A DNA stretch of 64,000 bases from Larus michahellis (Eukaryota; Chordata; Aves; Charadriiformes; Laridae): contig NC_133930.1 of assembly GCF_964199755.1 (NCBI RefSeq), positions 28,607,571-28,671,570 of the forward strand, in the 5' to 3' direction. This document shows positions 33,620-45,200 of the stretch, in pieces (position 1 is the first letter of the stretch; each line of letters opens with the position of its first letter). The notes below the pieces were generated by a model. That model saw only the letters and a list, made by a program, of their open reading frames with translations, did not search any database and had not been told where the DNA came from. The translations under genes and the position numbers were made by a program.

Positions 33620-36555
33620 CTAGAGTGAAGGAGAGGAACACATCAGTAATGGGACCTACCATGTGCTTCAATATTCTGCTGAAAATGTGCAGTTTATCTC
33701 TCCTAACGTAAAACATATTTTGCACCAGGGTCTCCCAGGACTGTCGAAACATTATCAAGTTATAGTGTGTTTACAAAAGACAATAAGAAAGGTGCAAAAG
33801 GGAAAAAAGGAGGGAAAAGAAGCAATTAGAGAGGAGGTCTGATGAACAAACCAAACTAATGACATGGAAAAAAGACCAAAGAGCAGAGCAGAATAAAATT
33901 TGAATGAAAAAATAATATTTTCAATGAACAAGTTTATTCATTGCATAACTCTTGGTGAATTTTAGTAGCACTGTATCAAGACAGTCTTAGCAAACTGTGT
34001 CCCAGGTGCTAATGAGGGACAACTGCGTGTGTCAGACTCAGTTTTTGGAAGGCTGTACAGCATTACTTCCCACTTAAGTTGTGAAAACGTCACTGAAAAG
34101 TAATGGCCACAAATCGCACATAAAAGTGTCATATTTAGATTGTCTTTCCATTATAACCTGGATCATCTAGAAAGTTAGGAGACGATTCTTCTTCACCTTA
34201 ATCATAAACTTGAACTTCAAGTGCTCAGAGTCACACTCACCATTTAAATCTCATGATGTCACTAACTATGGACACTGTAAGTTCTTAACATGTGCAAGCC
34301 CAAGACTTTCTTCAATGTATAGTAGTAAATTAAGTGGATGCCTGATAGCACAAATGAGCTTGCTACTGAGAAATAACCTTCTTCTGCATTTCGAAATAAC
34401 TCTTAACTACTTTAAAGTAGAAGCTCATTCTACTTTACTTGACCCTGACTACAGCTACTAATAATTGCTGTTTCCCCCGCGGGGGAGATTTGCTTGCATG
34501 CTAAAAGAAATCCACGTATTCAGTATATGTCTGTTGGTTAGATTCAACTGAAATTTAAGAACAAAACTAAATAAAATCTTTGTAAGGTTCTGTAAATTTT
34601 TCACTAACACTTCAGAAGTCTTGTCCAACACCAAAAAAAAATCAATTCAGCCTAAGGTAAGGTATGAATTTCAAATGCACTAATTCCTCTGTTTAAGGAG
34701 GAATTAAGTTAAACCAGAATAGTGATTTCAGAACAAGGCTATCCACATATTAAACTAAATGAGCAGAGTCCATCTGGAAAAATTCCACATGATATTGCAT
34801 CCAAGCTCCATCTCCATGGAGATGACATAATCACCTCAGCTTTCCTAGCAAGCTATTCCTTCCATTTTTTATATTGATTTTTAAGCCATCAGTTGTTCTA
34901 AGTAACTCCTGCTCACACCAGGGAGGCTGAGCCAGGAAGGCTCGGCCTGAATCTCTGCTGAACAACTTGTGTTTTCAGTGCAAGTAGAAAAGAAGCACTG
35001 ATGAGTACGTATCTGAAAAAAGGTCCCAATTCTACCATATTTTCATTATTATTTTATTAAATAAGTGACCCTGGTGCTGAGCTGCAGAAAGTTCCTTTAA
35101 ATAAATGCAGGGCTAATGCTGGTCTGTCACTAACTGCACTAAATAATTATAAATTCAGCAATATCTTTTCTGGATCGAGTGCACCTATTCCTATTTCAGA
35201 CAAAAATATAGATAAGTGCAGCCGCTGTCTCATGTATGTCACTCAGAACTTGTCTGTTTTAGCTGTATTAGAACCATAAAAGAACTGGCTGCTTCTTCTG
35301 TGTTTTCTCTGGGGGCTGGCAGCAGTGCTGGGCAGTCTGCCAACTTATGTGTAAACTCACCCAGTTTTCCAACAGCAAAATTATTTCCCAACTTGTGAAT
35401 CACTGATATGTGACTGTCATATAATTCCCCCTCAACCTATTTTATTAATTGATTATGAAATAGGTTCTGCAGAGCTATCAAACTATGGCAAGGAGGAAGG
35501 TAAACACTTGCAGATTACAGAGCGTAATGTATGAATACATGTGAAAGACCTTTGAGAGACACATAAATTCTGTGTCTGTGTATAATCAAGGCTTCCTGAA
35601 GGACTACCAGTCTCCGGATTTCAAGACCACTCCATTTCAGAAGAAATACTGCAAGGTGATAATTCTGTTCAGCTTTACCCTTGGCTGAAGTCCCGAATGG
35701 TTTGAATGAAGTGAAGAGCAAGACGTAGCCTCAGTCAAAACAGCGGTAAAGACGGAGTGTGAACAGGGACAGGAGCATTGACAGATCAACATTTTCCCAG
35801 ACTTTTGGTACAGTTGAAGAGCATCAGAGCAACAGAGCAACTTCCTTCCTTAAGAAGGAAGTAATCATTGATGGGGGTTTCAGAAACTTGTTTTCTTTGG
35901 GAAACTACAGACTGTCTCCCTTTGGGTCTCTCTCTTCTGGGAGGTACTTTGGCATTTGACAGAACACGACAGGAGCTTGGGGAAGAGCCATGCTCAGACT
36001 ACCACCAGTACAACTACTACCAGCCAGATTAGCAGATATTTCTTTTAATATCATTTTCCTTTGTTTTTCCTGAATGGATAGATTCAAATTCCGCTTCTAG
36101 TGAAGTCAGAGCTCCATGCCATATCACTGTCCCCCCAGACAGAATCTGGAAATCTCTTCATATATGAAACTAATTTTTCTATTTGCCATAATGAACAGAG
36201 CATCTCTATTCCAACCTCTGATTTAATTCTGCTGCCTCTTTTTATCGTCTTTTTCTGGCTTGCGTCCAGTCAGAGTCTTGCTTGGTCAGCCAAGGTAAAC
36301 CTCAGCTTGTTAACTTCTGGCTGTGACCAGTCTGGCAAGATGAAAGCGAAGAAAAGATTGCCTCCCTCAGTCTAGTGAGAGGGAATTAACAGTAACCTAG
36401 CCAAACATTTTCCAGAGCCAAAGGAGTAAAGCCAGGGTTCAGAAGTCATTAATGGGCCTCAGACCGTGTTCTTCCATGTGGTCATCTATCACAGGTACGA
36501 TGAGAAACGGTGACAGAAACGGCATTTCCCTACTTTCAGCAGTTCCTTTTGCTCT

Positions 36556-36578
36556 CCCTCCCCTCCCCTCCCCTCCCC
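36556..36578 (-). other. Predicted G-quadruplex motif in MAP1B intron 3
   Basis: A CCCTC pentamer array on the + strand gives one GGG and four GGGG runs with single A loops on the - strand, which is the MAP1B pre-mRNA sense. Five G runs allow alternative foldings. It lies about 0.95 kb downstream of exon 3. Confidence 0.75.
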
Positions 36579-37363
36579 ATTATAACTTTTTACTCTGAAT
36601 GTCTGAGTCTATTAAGAGCTGCTACCCATTGTTTTAACCCATAGTTTTTTAGTGAAAGACCTGCCATTAACTAAGGTGACTTACTTATTTAAACTTTTAC
36701 AACTTCAGAAATTTAATTTGTTTCAGAGTCCTTCCTCCTGTGTGCATTTAATATGACTTAAGGTGGTAATAAAATACATTTTTCACTAGGTACCAAAAGT
36801 AGAGTCACTTCATTTCCCAGCAGAAATGATACTCTCAATGCTTCCCAGCACAGGCTAGCAATGCAATTATCTCTATTTTTCCAACCTTCAGTCTCAGTAG
36901 CTAAATTCGTCAATTTTATCTTTGAGCTACATGCTCAGTTCTTTGACTCTAGCGAGTTCATGAGGAATTGGTAGTCCTCTTCTGGCCAACTGTCCAGAGC
37001 CCATTGATCATGTCACATGCTTTTTGAAGGAATTCTTCTCAAAGACCTAAATTTGTCTCAGGGCACCTTCAGACACTTTTTTTTTAAAATGTATAAAATA
37101 GACATCCAGAGCTACCAAACAATGGAGGAGCAGAAGAAAAGCAGATGCAGTTTCACCACAGCTGCCTCCACTTCACCAAGAAGGGAATTTGGCGCATTAT
37201 GAGAAAAGAAGTGCTGAGATCAGAGATGTGTTTCTGTCATATGCCTCTGATGTTTTGTCAGGAGTCTGGGAAACCAGGGAGAAAATCAAGGGATGGCTGA
37301 TATTTTTCATGATATTTGCTCCTAACCTGTCCTTTCATCCACAGTTCGGATCTGCTCTTAGTG

Positions 37364-37448
37364 TGCTAAGATGCTGAAAGACAGTATTGGGGTTTGTTAG
37401 TCACTAAGCTGGAAAGCAGTAACTGATATTCAAGATTCATCTCAACTA
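37364..37448. repeat. 85-bp dispersed duplicate, copy A
   Basis: It matches 42210-42294 over 85 bp without gaps, with about eight substitutions by eye. The shared core is CTGAAAGACAGTATTGGGG. This copy sits in intron 3, 76 bases from exon 3. It does not resemble CR1 or any repeat I can name. Confidence 0.8.
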
Positions 37449-37523
37449 TGCTGCTTCACTTCTCCCATCCTGTCCACTTAATGGAGCTTTTGTGACACCT
37501 CCAGTGAAGTATTTTTGGCTTAC

Positions 37524-37606
37524 CTCAGTACTAACTGCTTCATCTGAGGGATTGATCAGGACTACTGTTTCTAAGATGTCACTTCTGTGGTGAAGAATCT
37601 TCTGAC
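37524..37606 (-). CDS. MAP1B: MAP1B exon 3
   Basis: This 83-bp exon enters in phase 1 (acceptor TGCTTGCAG|GT, completing a Gly codon) and leaves in phase 0 (GAG|GTAAGC). It encodes GQKILHHRSDILETVV followed by LINPSDEAVSTE, differing from human as I recall it only by Ile for Val. If exons 1 and 2 are the same length as in human, its first residue is about number 96. The acceptor is preceded by a strong polypyrimidine tract. The frame remains open leftward of the acceptor to an ATG at 37784, noted under findings. Confidence 0.96.
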
Positions 37607-38370
37607 CTGCAAGCACAGAGAGAAAAAAAAAAAACAGAGAAGAAATTAAATTCAAACAGCACGCTTTAAACCACCACTTTCCATGAGCTTGTTGCGCGTC
37701 CCACTGTGCGACAGCTCTCTGGTCACCCAGAGCAGCACACACCAGCCACAGCAACTGCCATGCTGCCCATCTCTTCAGAAACATGTGGTCCTGTGGGCAA
37801 GAAACACCGCTCCAGAAAATTCAAGGTAATGAAAACAAACTGGCAACAGCGCCAGGTCCTGTCCCTTCCCCCTGGCTGGAGGAGCCCCTGCAGCTCACCC
37901 TGGTCTCACAGAGTTGGGGCGCAACAGGGACTGGAGCTGAGAATCTGGCCCTGTATTTTTGTGAACGTATCTACATCACAGACACAGCTGAGATTACACA
38001 GTCCCCACAGGACTGTCACAGGCCTGTAACATGCCCAGGTGGTTTTAAATGAGCTTTTCCAGGAACTATTAGTGGCTTAGCCACAGCAGCAGAAAAGTCA
38101 GCATGGTCTGAGAACTTCTCCAGCAAGAAGCAGTGAATACTTGGACTGTATGCTGCCACTGCCCACCACGGCTAACGAGCACAATTTGTGAGACAAGCAA
38201 AGGAGCACAGGGGTGTCCCTGCTGCCCGCCACCACCAGCACTGTCCCACGTGGGACTGGTGTGCTCCCTGTCACCCACCATGGGAGCACCCTCGAGCCAG
38301 GCAGTGCCGCATGCAGACCCCAGGTCCCCGGCCGTACCAGATGAACCAGGTGACAGCTGGGACCCACCCT

Positions 38371-38430
38371 ACTTCCAGCCTTCTACCTAGCCTTCCAGCC
38401 TACTACCTCCCCTTCCAGCCTTTCTGCTAA
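38371..38430 (+). repeat. Tandem repeat, 20-bp unit x3
   Basis: Three contiguous 20-mers share CTTCCAGCCT at the same offset and, in the first two, CTACCT after it. The third copy is decayed at its end. Confidence 0.85.
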
Positions 38431-38800
38431 TAGTGATTAACATTGGGACACTGGGAGAAATTCCCTACGGGGATGGTCGGACACTTGCCGCGCTGCCCTG
38501 CTTCATCTTCCTCCTGCTTACAAAAACCGTAGCAAGCAATGTTAGGCAACAAGAGCGAACGGGCGTACAAATAACAGCTAGCTCCTGAATGAGTAACGTC
38601 TGGGCAAGTTTGGAGCAGCCTCGCAGCCTGCTGGCTTTCATAGTTAGTAGTTAGTCTGTCTCTGTATTTAATAGTGATATTCATCTGACTGGGAGTGGAT
38701 GCCAGAAAAACACAACAGGACTCTTGACATTTCTATTATTTTTTTTTCTTATGTTAATTGGCAAGTTCTTATCAGGGTCTCTTTCTGTGAGAACTGCAGT

Positions 38801-38928
38801 GAGATTAATTAGCAGCTGTATTGTCATTCAGAAATCCAGACTGGTAATTAGTCAAAAAAACCCAGAAGAGCTGTCTCTTCCGAGCAAACGGCTCGGCGCA
38901 ATATTAACCAATTAAAATAATTAATTGT
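38801..38928. promoter_or_regulatory. Candidate regulatory cluster: homeodomain sites and E-box
   Basis: ATTAATTAG is directly followed by the E-box CAGCTG (804-812 and 813-818 of this kilobase). A second TAATTAG is at 38845-38851, and an AATTAAAATAATTAATTG run at 38910-38927. This grouping is typical of neural enhancers. Motif presence is seen; function is inferred. Confidence 0.4.
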
Positions 38929-38965
38929 GCTTAAAAGGAAGTACGAGCAACAGAGAACAAGTCAC

Positions 38966-39290
38966 CTATTTGCCAACTGAGAAAAAACTCCCCTGTAAAG
39001 TGGCGTAAAATAATGAGGCGGAGAATGGCCCCACTGAAAGGAGCTCTGCATTCCTGAGAGCCCCCGGCGGCGTGGGGCGGCCTGCGAGGGCGAGCAGCCA
39101 GCCTTTCCCACACCCCCAGCTCGGGGCAGGCTGGGTTCCCCCCCCAGCAAGCCAGTGATGCCCTTTTCTTCCTCCTCCTCCTCCTCCTCCTCCTCCTTGC
39201 CCACCAAGCTCGCAATGTGCTGCGCCTTCTGCTGCTGTGCTGGAGAAGCTCTGCATTTCTAAGCATAAGTTTACAATCACGTGATAGAAA
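38966..39290 (-). promoter_or_regulatory. MAP1B: CpG-rich patch with TCACGTGA box: candidate internal MAP1B promoter or first exon
   Basis: Within otherwise AT-rich intron, 39060-39110 has at least six CpGs in about 50 bases. A (CCT)n run follows at 39168-39197, and the palindrome TCACGTGA (a USF/TFE-type E-box) is at 39277-39284. On the - strand a splice donor AATAG|GTGACT ends at 38966 in phase 1, the phase needed to join exon 3. Rodent MAP1B is reported to have alternative transcripts starting near exon 3. The elements are seen; promoter use here is unproven. Confidence 0.35.
39168..39197 (+). repeat. (CCT)n trinucleotide microsatellite
   Basis: About ten uninterrupted CCT units. On the - strand they read as AGG/GAG repeats, giving poly-Arg or poly-Glu in the open frames that cross it. 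Confidence 0.9.
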
Positions 39291-42209
39291 GCGAAGGAGA
39301 AGGAAAAAAAATAAAATGTTCTCAAGTAAAACTGTGAGATGCAGTTGCCTTTTACTGTCTTGTGCGTGACAGTGCCTAGAGACTTGTGGATAATAATCTA
39401 ATTCGTTTGAAGAAACCTAGTTTCCTTAACATATATTCTTTTTGCTACACTTCCTTGAAAGAAGGAGACTGACTGTGTATTACAAAAGGGGAGGAGGTCT
39501 CCCTCTGCAGCATCCAGTTCTGGCATTACCCTTTGTAATTCAATTCATTTTTATAGCTCTCTTCCTTCCCTAACAGGAATGCATATACAAGGCTATATTC
39601 ATCCAGATCGCTCTGTTACCACAGAATGTGCTCTGTGATCTGGTACTTTATTCAGACTGCAGATTTCCCTCAAATAAAGAGATTAGGCAGATTTTATTGA
39701 ATATAGTCTTTACTGTTTGTAAGGAAACAAAAGAAATCATCACCCTTAAGCTGCCACAGAAATTTCTCGCTTAATAGTTGGAGACACAGAGCACAAACTC
39801 TGCTTCAGGCCAGAGTAAGCCCCATATATAAGTTGGACCTTAACACATTAAGCACAGGTAGAAAAGAAATGCAATTAGCCACATGCAAAGTTAGACAAAG
39901 AAGCACAGCGTCCACCTGACTCAAAGCGCTCCCTTTGGACTTCACTAGAGCTGCTCCGAGTCGTGTGTCTGCGCAGCTGGGAGGGGTTTGAGCTGGGGAG
40001 TCACAGCTCCTGCTGACCAGCACCAACGCCGGTCACTTACACCCTGTGCTCCCGCGGGACAGACACCCAGCTCCAGTGGTTGCATGGTTTCATGCAGCTT
40101 GAGACTGATTTCCAGAGGCAAGCGTAGAGGTCTGCAGAGACTCAAGTTTAGAGCTGCATGCGTGACTGCCTCCCTCTTCGACTCCTCAGCATCAACATGT
40201 GCTACTGCTTGTCGTACGGGGTGGGGACCCAGCACTGAGTCACTACGAGGGCTCCCATCTTGGCTTCCCAAGTTTTCCCATGTAAAACTTGGGAAGTTTG
40301 TGGCTGCTTGCCAATATCACTAACACGTTCACATGTCATTCCTTGAGAAATAAAATAATTTGTCTTTTTTAAAACTATTTACAATTTTGTAAGAGCAACA
40401 TGGGCTTACTCCCCAGGTTGACACCCTGAGATGCTCAGTGGGAATGAAGGAAAGTCTCCCACAGGAACAGTTTTGTCAAACAGAAACGAACTACCACAGT
40501 GTGGGAGCAGAAAGCAGCAACAGCATTTCACAAACTGGCAAGAGACTGCGACTTGCTAAAACTACAGAGGGAGTGGGAGAATCTGAGACTCATGTAGAAG
40601 ATCTGAGGTTGCTTTAAATTAACTCTCCTGGATTTCTGCAGCCCTTCTCTACACATTTGACAGAACATTTCTGTGACGTGTCAGGGGAAGAAAGGAAGGA
40701 CCTTCCAGGTTGCACAAAAGTGGTTGAGTGGATAGATTTTACCTGTTTATAGTTTCTGGAAAGCAAATCAAAGCCCTATCTAAAGACTTTCAGAAATAAA
40801 TATTAATTGTGTTTGGAAGAAATCCAAGTATCTGCTCATGCTTGATTTTATTAGGTAAAGCTTCGATTTATAAACAGATATGAATAGAGACTCTTGGCAG
40901 CTGTTTGGTTCAGAACCAGAACAGAGAGAAATAAATAGCATGTGACATTGCTTGAAGGGTGATTTCCACACGCATCATCCCAGTTTCTATGGCCATAGGA
41001 TCCTATTTCTCCCCTACTTAGCCAAATATCAATGACATTTATAGTAGGATTATTGAGATGGTGGGGATGGTGTCATTTCCTAGGGAAGTGACTGAACAGA
41101 TTTCTAACTTACACAGTTGATCTTTTCAGGCCAATCAAGCAGCATGATCATGGGTCTCACTTTTAATGGGGATTATGTTAGTTTTGTGCAAACACAAAAT
41201 GTTAATGCCATTCTCACACAAAGTAAACACAGAGGAAGCAGGTAAATCTTTCCTGTGATGATTCTTGGCAGAAAGGGTGAAGGGGAATACCTTCTCCCTG
41301 AAGGGGATGAGTGTGACACCAAAACTGGCCCTTTGGCAAACACAGCCCTTTGGCAACTTTAAACATCTTTTTTACTGTAGAGAACTTTAAAGTATTGTTT
41401 CTCTGTCAGAAGACATGACTGCTGTGTTAGGCCAGTCGCCATGCTGGGTGGCATTAGCAGATGGCACGGCTTGCAAGGCTGGCTAATGAAACTTCCCACA
41501 AGCCATGACTAGGCGGTGAACTCTCTGCAGCTGGAAATGTTCAGTGCTCTGCACTTGCAAGCAAGTCCAATGCCCAGCTGCCCCCCACCCCCCAGCTGCC
41601 TCTGCCTTGTGGAGGAATTTCTGGACATTGGGGGAAGAAAAATCCTCCAAAATAAAACATCCATTCCCAGAGTTCTTTCTTCAGCTCTGAGAAGACGTCT
41701 TTAATGTAGAAATACAATCACCAGTGAAAAGACATCTTCCCGATAGGGCAATGCTGCGTTGGAGAAGCAGCAATGTGCAACCTTTTGCGTCAACATTTCT
41801 GGGTATAGATGGGAGGGGAGGCTTGGTGTATTTTAATTCCTACTCAGGACAATACCCTGTTTATTGATATCCACACATAGCAACATCTTAAAAGCTTTAG
41901 TCCTCGCTGCCTTTACATCCATGGTAAGCAAGAGCTGGATGACTGAGAAATATTACCAGCTAAGGATTTCACACATGTGAGTATATAGGGGGCTCAGAGG
42001 TGAGGTGGGGGAAGAGAGGAGGGATTTTACACTCCGTTTCTATGCATCCAAGCACTAAAGGTCAAGGCATGGGCAAATCACACTCTTTTACATTTAATTG
42101 ATTTGGTAGAAGAAAATATGCCTTTAGCAAAACCAGAAGTAATAAATAGCATGAGGAGCACAACAAATTACCACTGAACAAGAGGTCAGGTGGGGCACGG
42201 TCTTTGAGC

Positions 42210-42294
42210 TGCTAAGACTCTGAAAGACAGTATTGGGGTTTGTCAGTCACTATGCTGGAAAGCAATAACTGATGTTCAAGAATCATCCCAACTA
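42210..42294. repeat. 85-bp dispersed duplicate, copy B
   Basis: This partner of 37364-37448 is in the same orientation, 4.85 kb away, in intron 2. The similarity stops sharply at both ends, and flanking sequences do not align by eye. Confidence 0.8.
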
Positions 42295-45200
42295 CATCTG
42301 TTTGAGATTTACCATGTTTGATGAAGGTTATCAAAAGGTTATCATACCCCTTGGACAAGATGCATTTAAAGCAATAAATTCCTTTGGAAAAAAGGGAGCT
42401 TTTAACCTAGCCAACAGTAATGCAATAACCCATGCATTTTAAATCACTTCAAACTGCGCGTTGTTTCGCCTTTTTCTAGTGGGGACTTCGAATTTGTCCT
42501 CCAAGAAAGACGTGTTAACCTTGTGCTCAGCATGGTTGTTCTATGTTATCAACAGTGTATTCAGGGTTCTGGATGACTGGTCATCTGATGGTTGCTATTT
42601 CTTTTATTAACTGAATAAATCTATTTCTCCTTCTTTTCAACGCAAAGATCAATGGGCATAAATTGTCAAATAATACTGTAACTGTGGCCAGCCCCCAAAC
42701 CTCCCCGCTGTCAACCTGAAGGCCCTACATTGCAACAATGATTCCAGATAAAGGAGAAAGGATCAAGATCGCCTTTTACAGCAGATTATCAAGTATCTGA
42801 AGAAATCTTGTAAATTATATGGAGCACTCCAGCCGCTTCACCTTCTCCATTGAGACACAGCCACGAGACCACGTTAAGTTTCCTGTTGACCTGAACTGCC
42901 GGCTGAACAAGTAGGTGAGTGTACAGCATTTGAGCAAAGTAGTGGGTTTTATCGAGTTGACAAAGCAAATTCTGATGTTGTAAAAATCTGGAGTTCTGTA
43001 TCTGCAAGTAAGAAGAAAATTTTTTGCAAACTTGATGGAGAAATATAATGCCCAGGCACTGGACTACCAGAGCAGAACTTCAGAAATCTCCTTCCAGGCA
43101 CAGTCTGAAAGCCCTGCAGGTGATGCCAGGGACTGCAGATGTTAATCAGTTAGCCTTGTAACTGGGTGACATGGTGGGGAGTGCATAATACAGGCATAAC
43201 TCCATTTATGTCAGAGAAGATAGATTCACTGCCTCTAGGGCTCAATTCAGCCCAACGATTTCTTACCTTTAAGCTGGGTGCAAGGAAGGTATAGTCATTT
43301 TTTCCAGCAAGAACTCTTATATATGTACGAATATCAGAGTACTTTGCACATTTCTAGATGAAAATAAAATCCATACCTGCCAGGATGCTGAGTTGGCGTG
43401 ACAGCTGTGAACAAAAAGTCAGCTCTACTAATACTGCTGAGCCCTCTGATGGTGATAAAGATTCGGAAGAGTGACACTGACTGCAAAGTGTGGCTGTTCT
43501 CCTTGCAGTTATTTAAACCTGCTTGCTCTGAACACAATGGTTAGTTCAGACTCATATCTAATGTTACGTGCATTTTACAGAGAATTATGTGTTGTCTCCA
43601 TAAAGTTAGGTTAATCGTTCTTGAATGTGATCTGCTAGAATACCGAACTGTGTAGTGACTCTGCAGGAAGCATAAATCCCTGTTTTATCTTCTCCCTTTC
43701 CTTGCATGAGTGGAATTCATGTTCAAGTTTCATATGGTTCAGCTGCAACCTGGTGATAGTTAAACATTTTTCCTACTCACATCTGACTTGCACCAATTTA
43801 TTAACTACAAGTCCTGAGAGGCAATGTCCTGCAGCACGTTGTATTTTAGGATTTTTAAGCTCACGTTTAATGAAATAAGGCTAGTTGCATATAATTTCAT
43901 TTTAGTTCTTCTTACCCGCCAGATCTCATTTGGGTTTATACATCCAGGTAACAATAGAGCCCTGAAAGTGGAAGGCTAGACAGAAGATGATGATGCAGCC
44001 TGAACAGTAACTGCAAGATTCAGCCTCCAGTTACTGTACACCAACCCAGTCCACCAATCCTTGCTCAGGACTCTTGAACAGCAGAGAGGGAAAGCAAGCC
44101 GACCTGTTTGCACTAATATTCATAACGGGATTCATATCTTCTGCCTCAAACTTTAATCTTTAATACTTGCGGACTGATGAACTGAGCTGTGGTAGGAGCT
44201 GCTGCAAGAACGACAGGCGATGGCAGGGGACTTCACTGCTCTGCGACCCATTCCCACTGAAATCTCCTGAACTAAATTCAGGGCATTAAATCGTGTTTTC
44301 ACACACCCTGTTGATCAACAGACTAATTGTATCGACTTTTCACACTAAATATTGATTTCTTGCACTATTTGCCAACTTTGCATGACATCTAATTTGCTGT
44401 CAAAATACAGCCATATATCAAGTGGAAGCAAACTGCTGGCCTTTCACTCCCATCTGTTACTGCCAGGGGCAAATTATTACCCTCAAGTATCATTCCCCAC
44501 CTTCAGAAACAGTATTTTTCATATAATTCTTGAGGTTTCACAATTTCAGGGTGCTGTAAAGGGCTGCTAAAGCATTAAAAATCTCTTCTGAACAAAGTAG
44601 TACTACAGAAGATACTCTGAAAAAAAAGTTGAAGCAAATCGGTCTAAAGCACAATAACAATAATAGTTTATATATTATACTTTTAATTCCTACTAAACCA
44701 GGTTTATCTGCCAAAGAGGGGATGTGCCACAAACCCTGAACCTGAACCAAGTACCTTAGGGATTTCATTATTGATTTCACTGAGATTCTGGGCAGGAGTC
44801 AAATTTAAAACCAAGATTGCTGAAGACCTCAAAAAAATCAGTCAAATAGAACAAGAATACATCTCCTGTTTATATACTAAGCTTGCAACAGTAGTGGAAT
44901 ACGATGCTTCTGATAAATGGGTTCACCCTTGACTTTGCTTAAGAAAAAATATATCCAGTAGTCAGTGAGCAGCACCAATCTGTTCAATGAGTTCAGCTGC
45001 AAGTTATTGCTATCGAGCATTAAAATTCACTACTGACAGGAAAAAGATAAACCTCTTCTTGAAGTGAGTGACTGTCTTTAATTATTGGAATACTTCTTTG
45101 ATTAGGAAATCAAACATTCCTTATCCATCCTACAATAATCAATTATTCCCAATACCTAGGATTTCGTATTTCTGGGGGAACTACCCAACATCCTAAGTAG

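Larger units (their letters stand above)
33620..37523 (-). other. MAP1B: MAP1B intron 3
   Basis: This 3.9-kb intron has donor GAG|GTAAGC and acceptor TCACTCTAG. It contains a 16-bp perfect palindrome (34809-34824), a 14-bp GC palindrome (34473-34486), a G-quadruplex motif in the transcript sense (36556-36578) and one copy of the 85-bp dispersed duplicate (37364-37448). I see no coding exon inside. Confidence 0.9.

Noticed and set aside
38962..39325. Poly-Glu and poly-Gly - strand frames over the CCT repeat
   Set aside because: They come from the microsatellite; both end in a stop at or just beyond the donor, and neither is in phase with exon 3. Only the frame starting at 39266 is.
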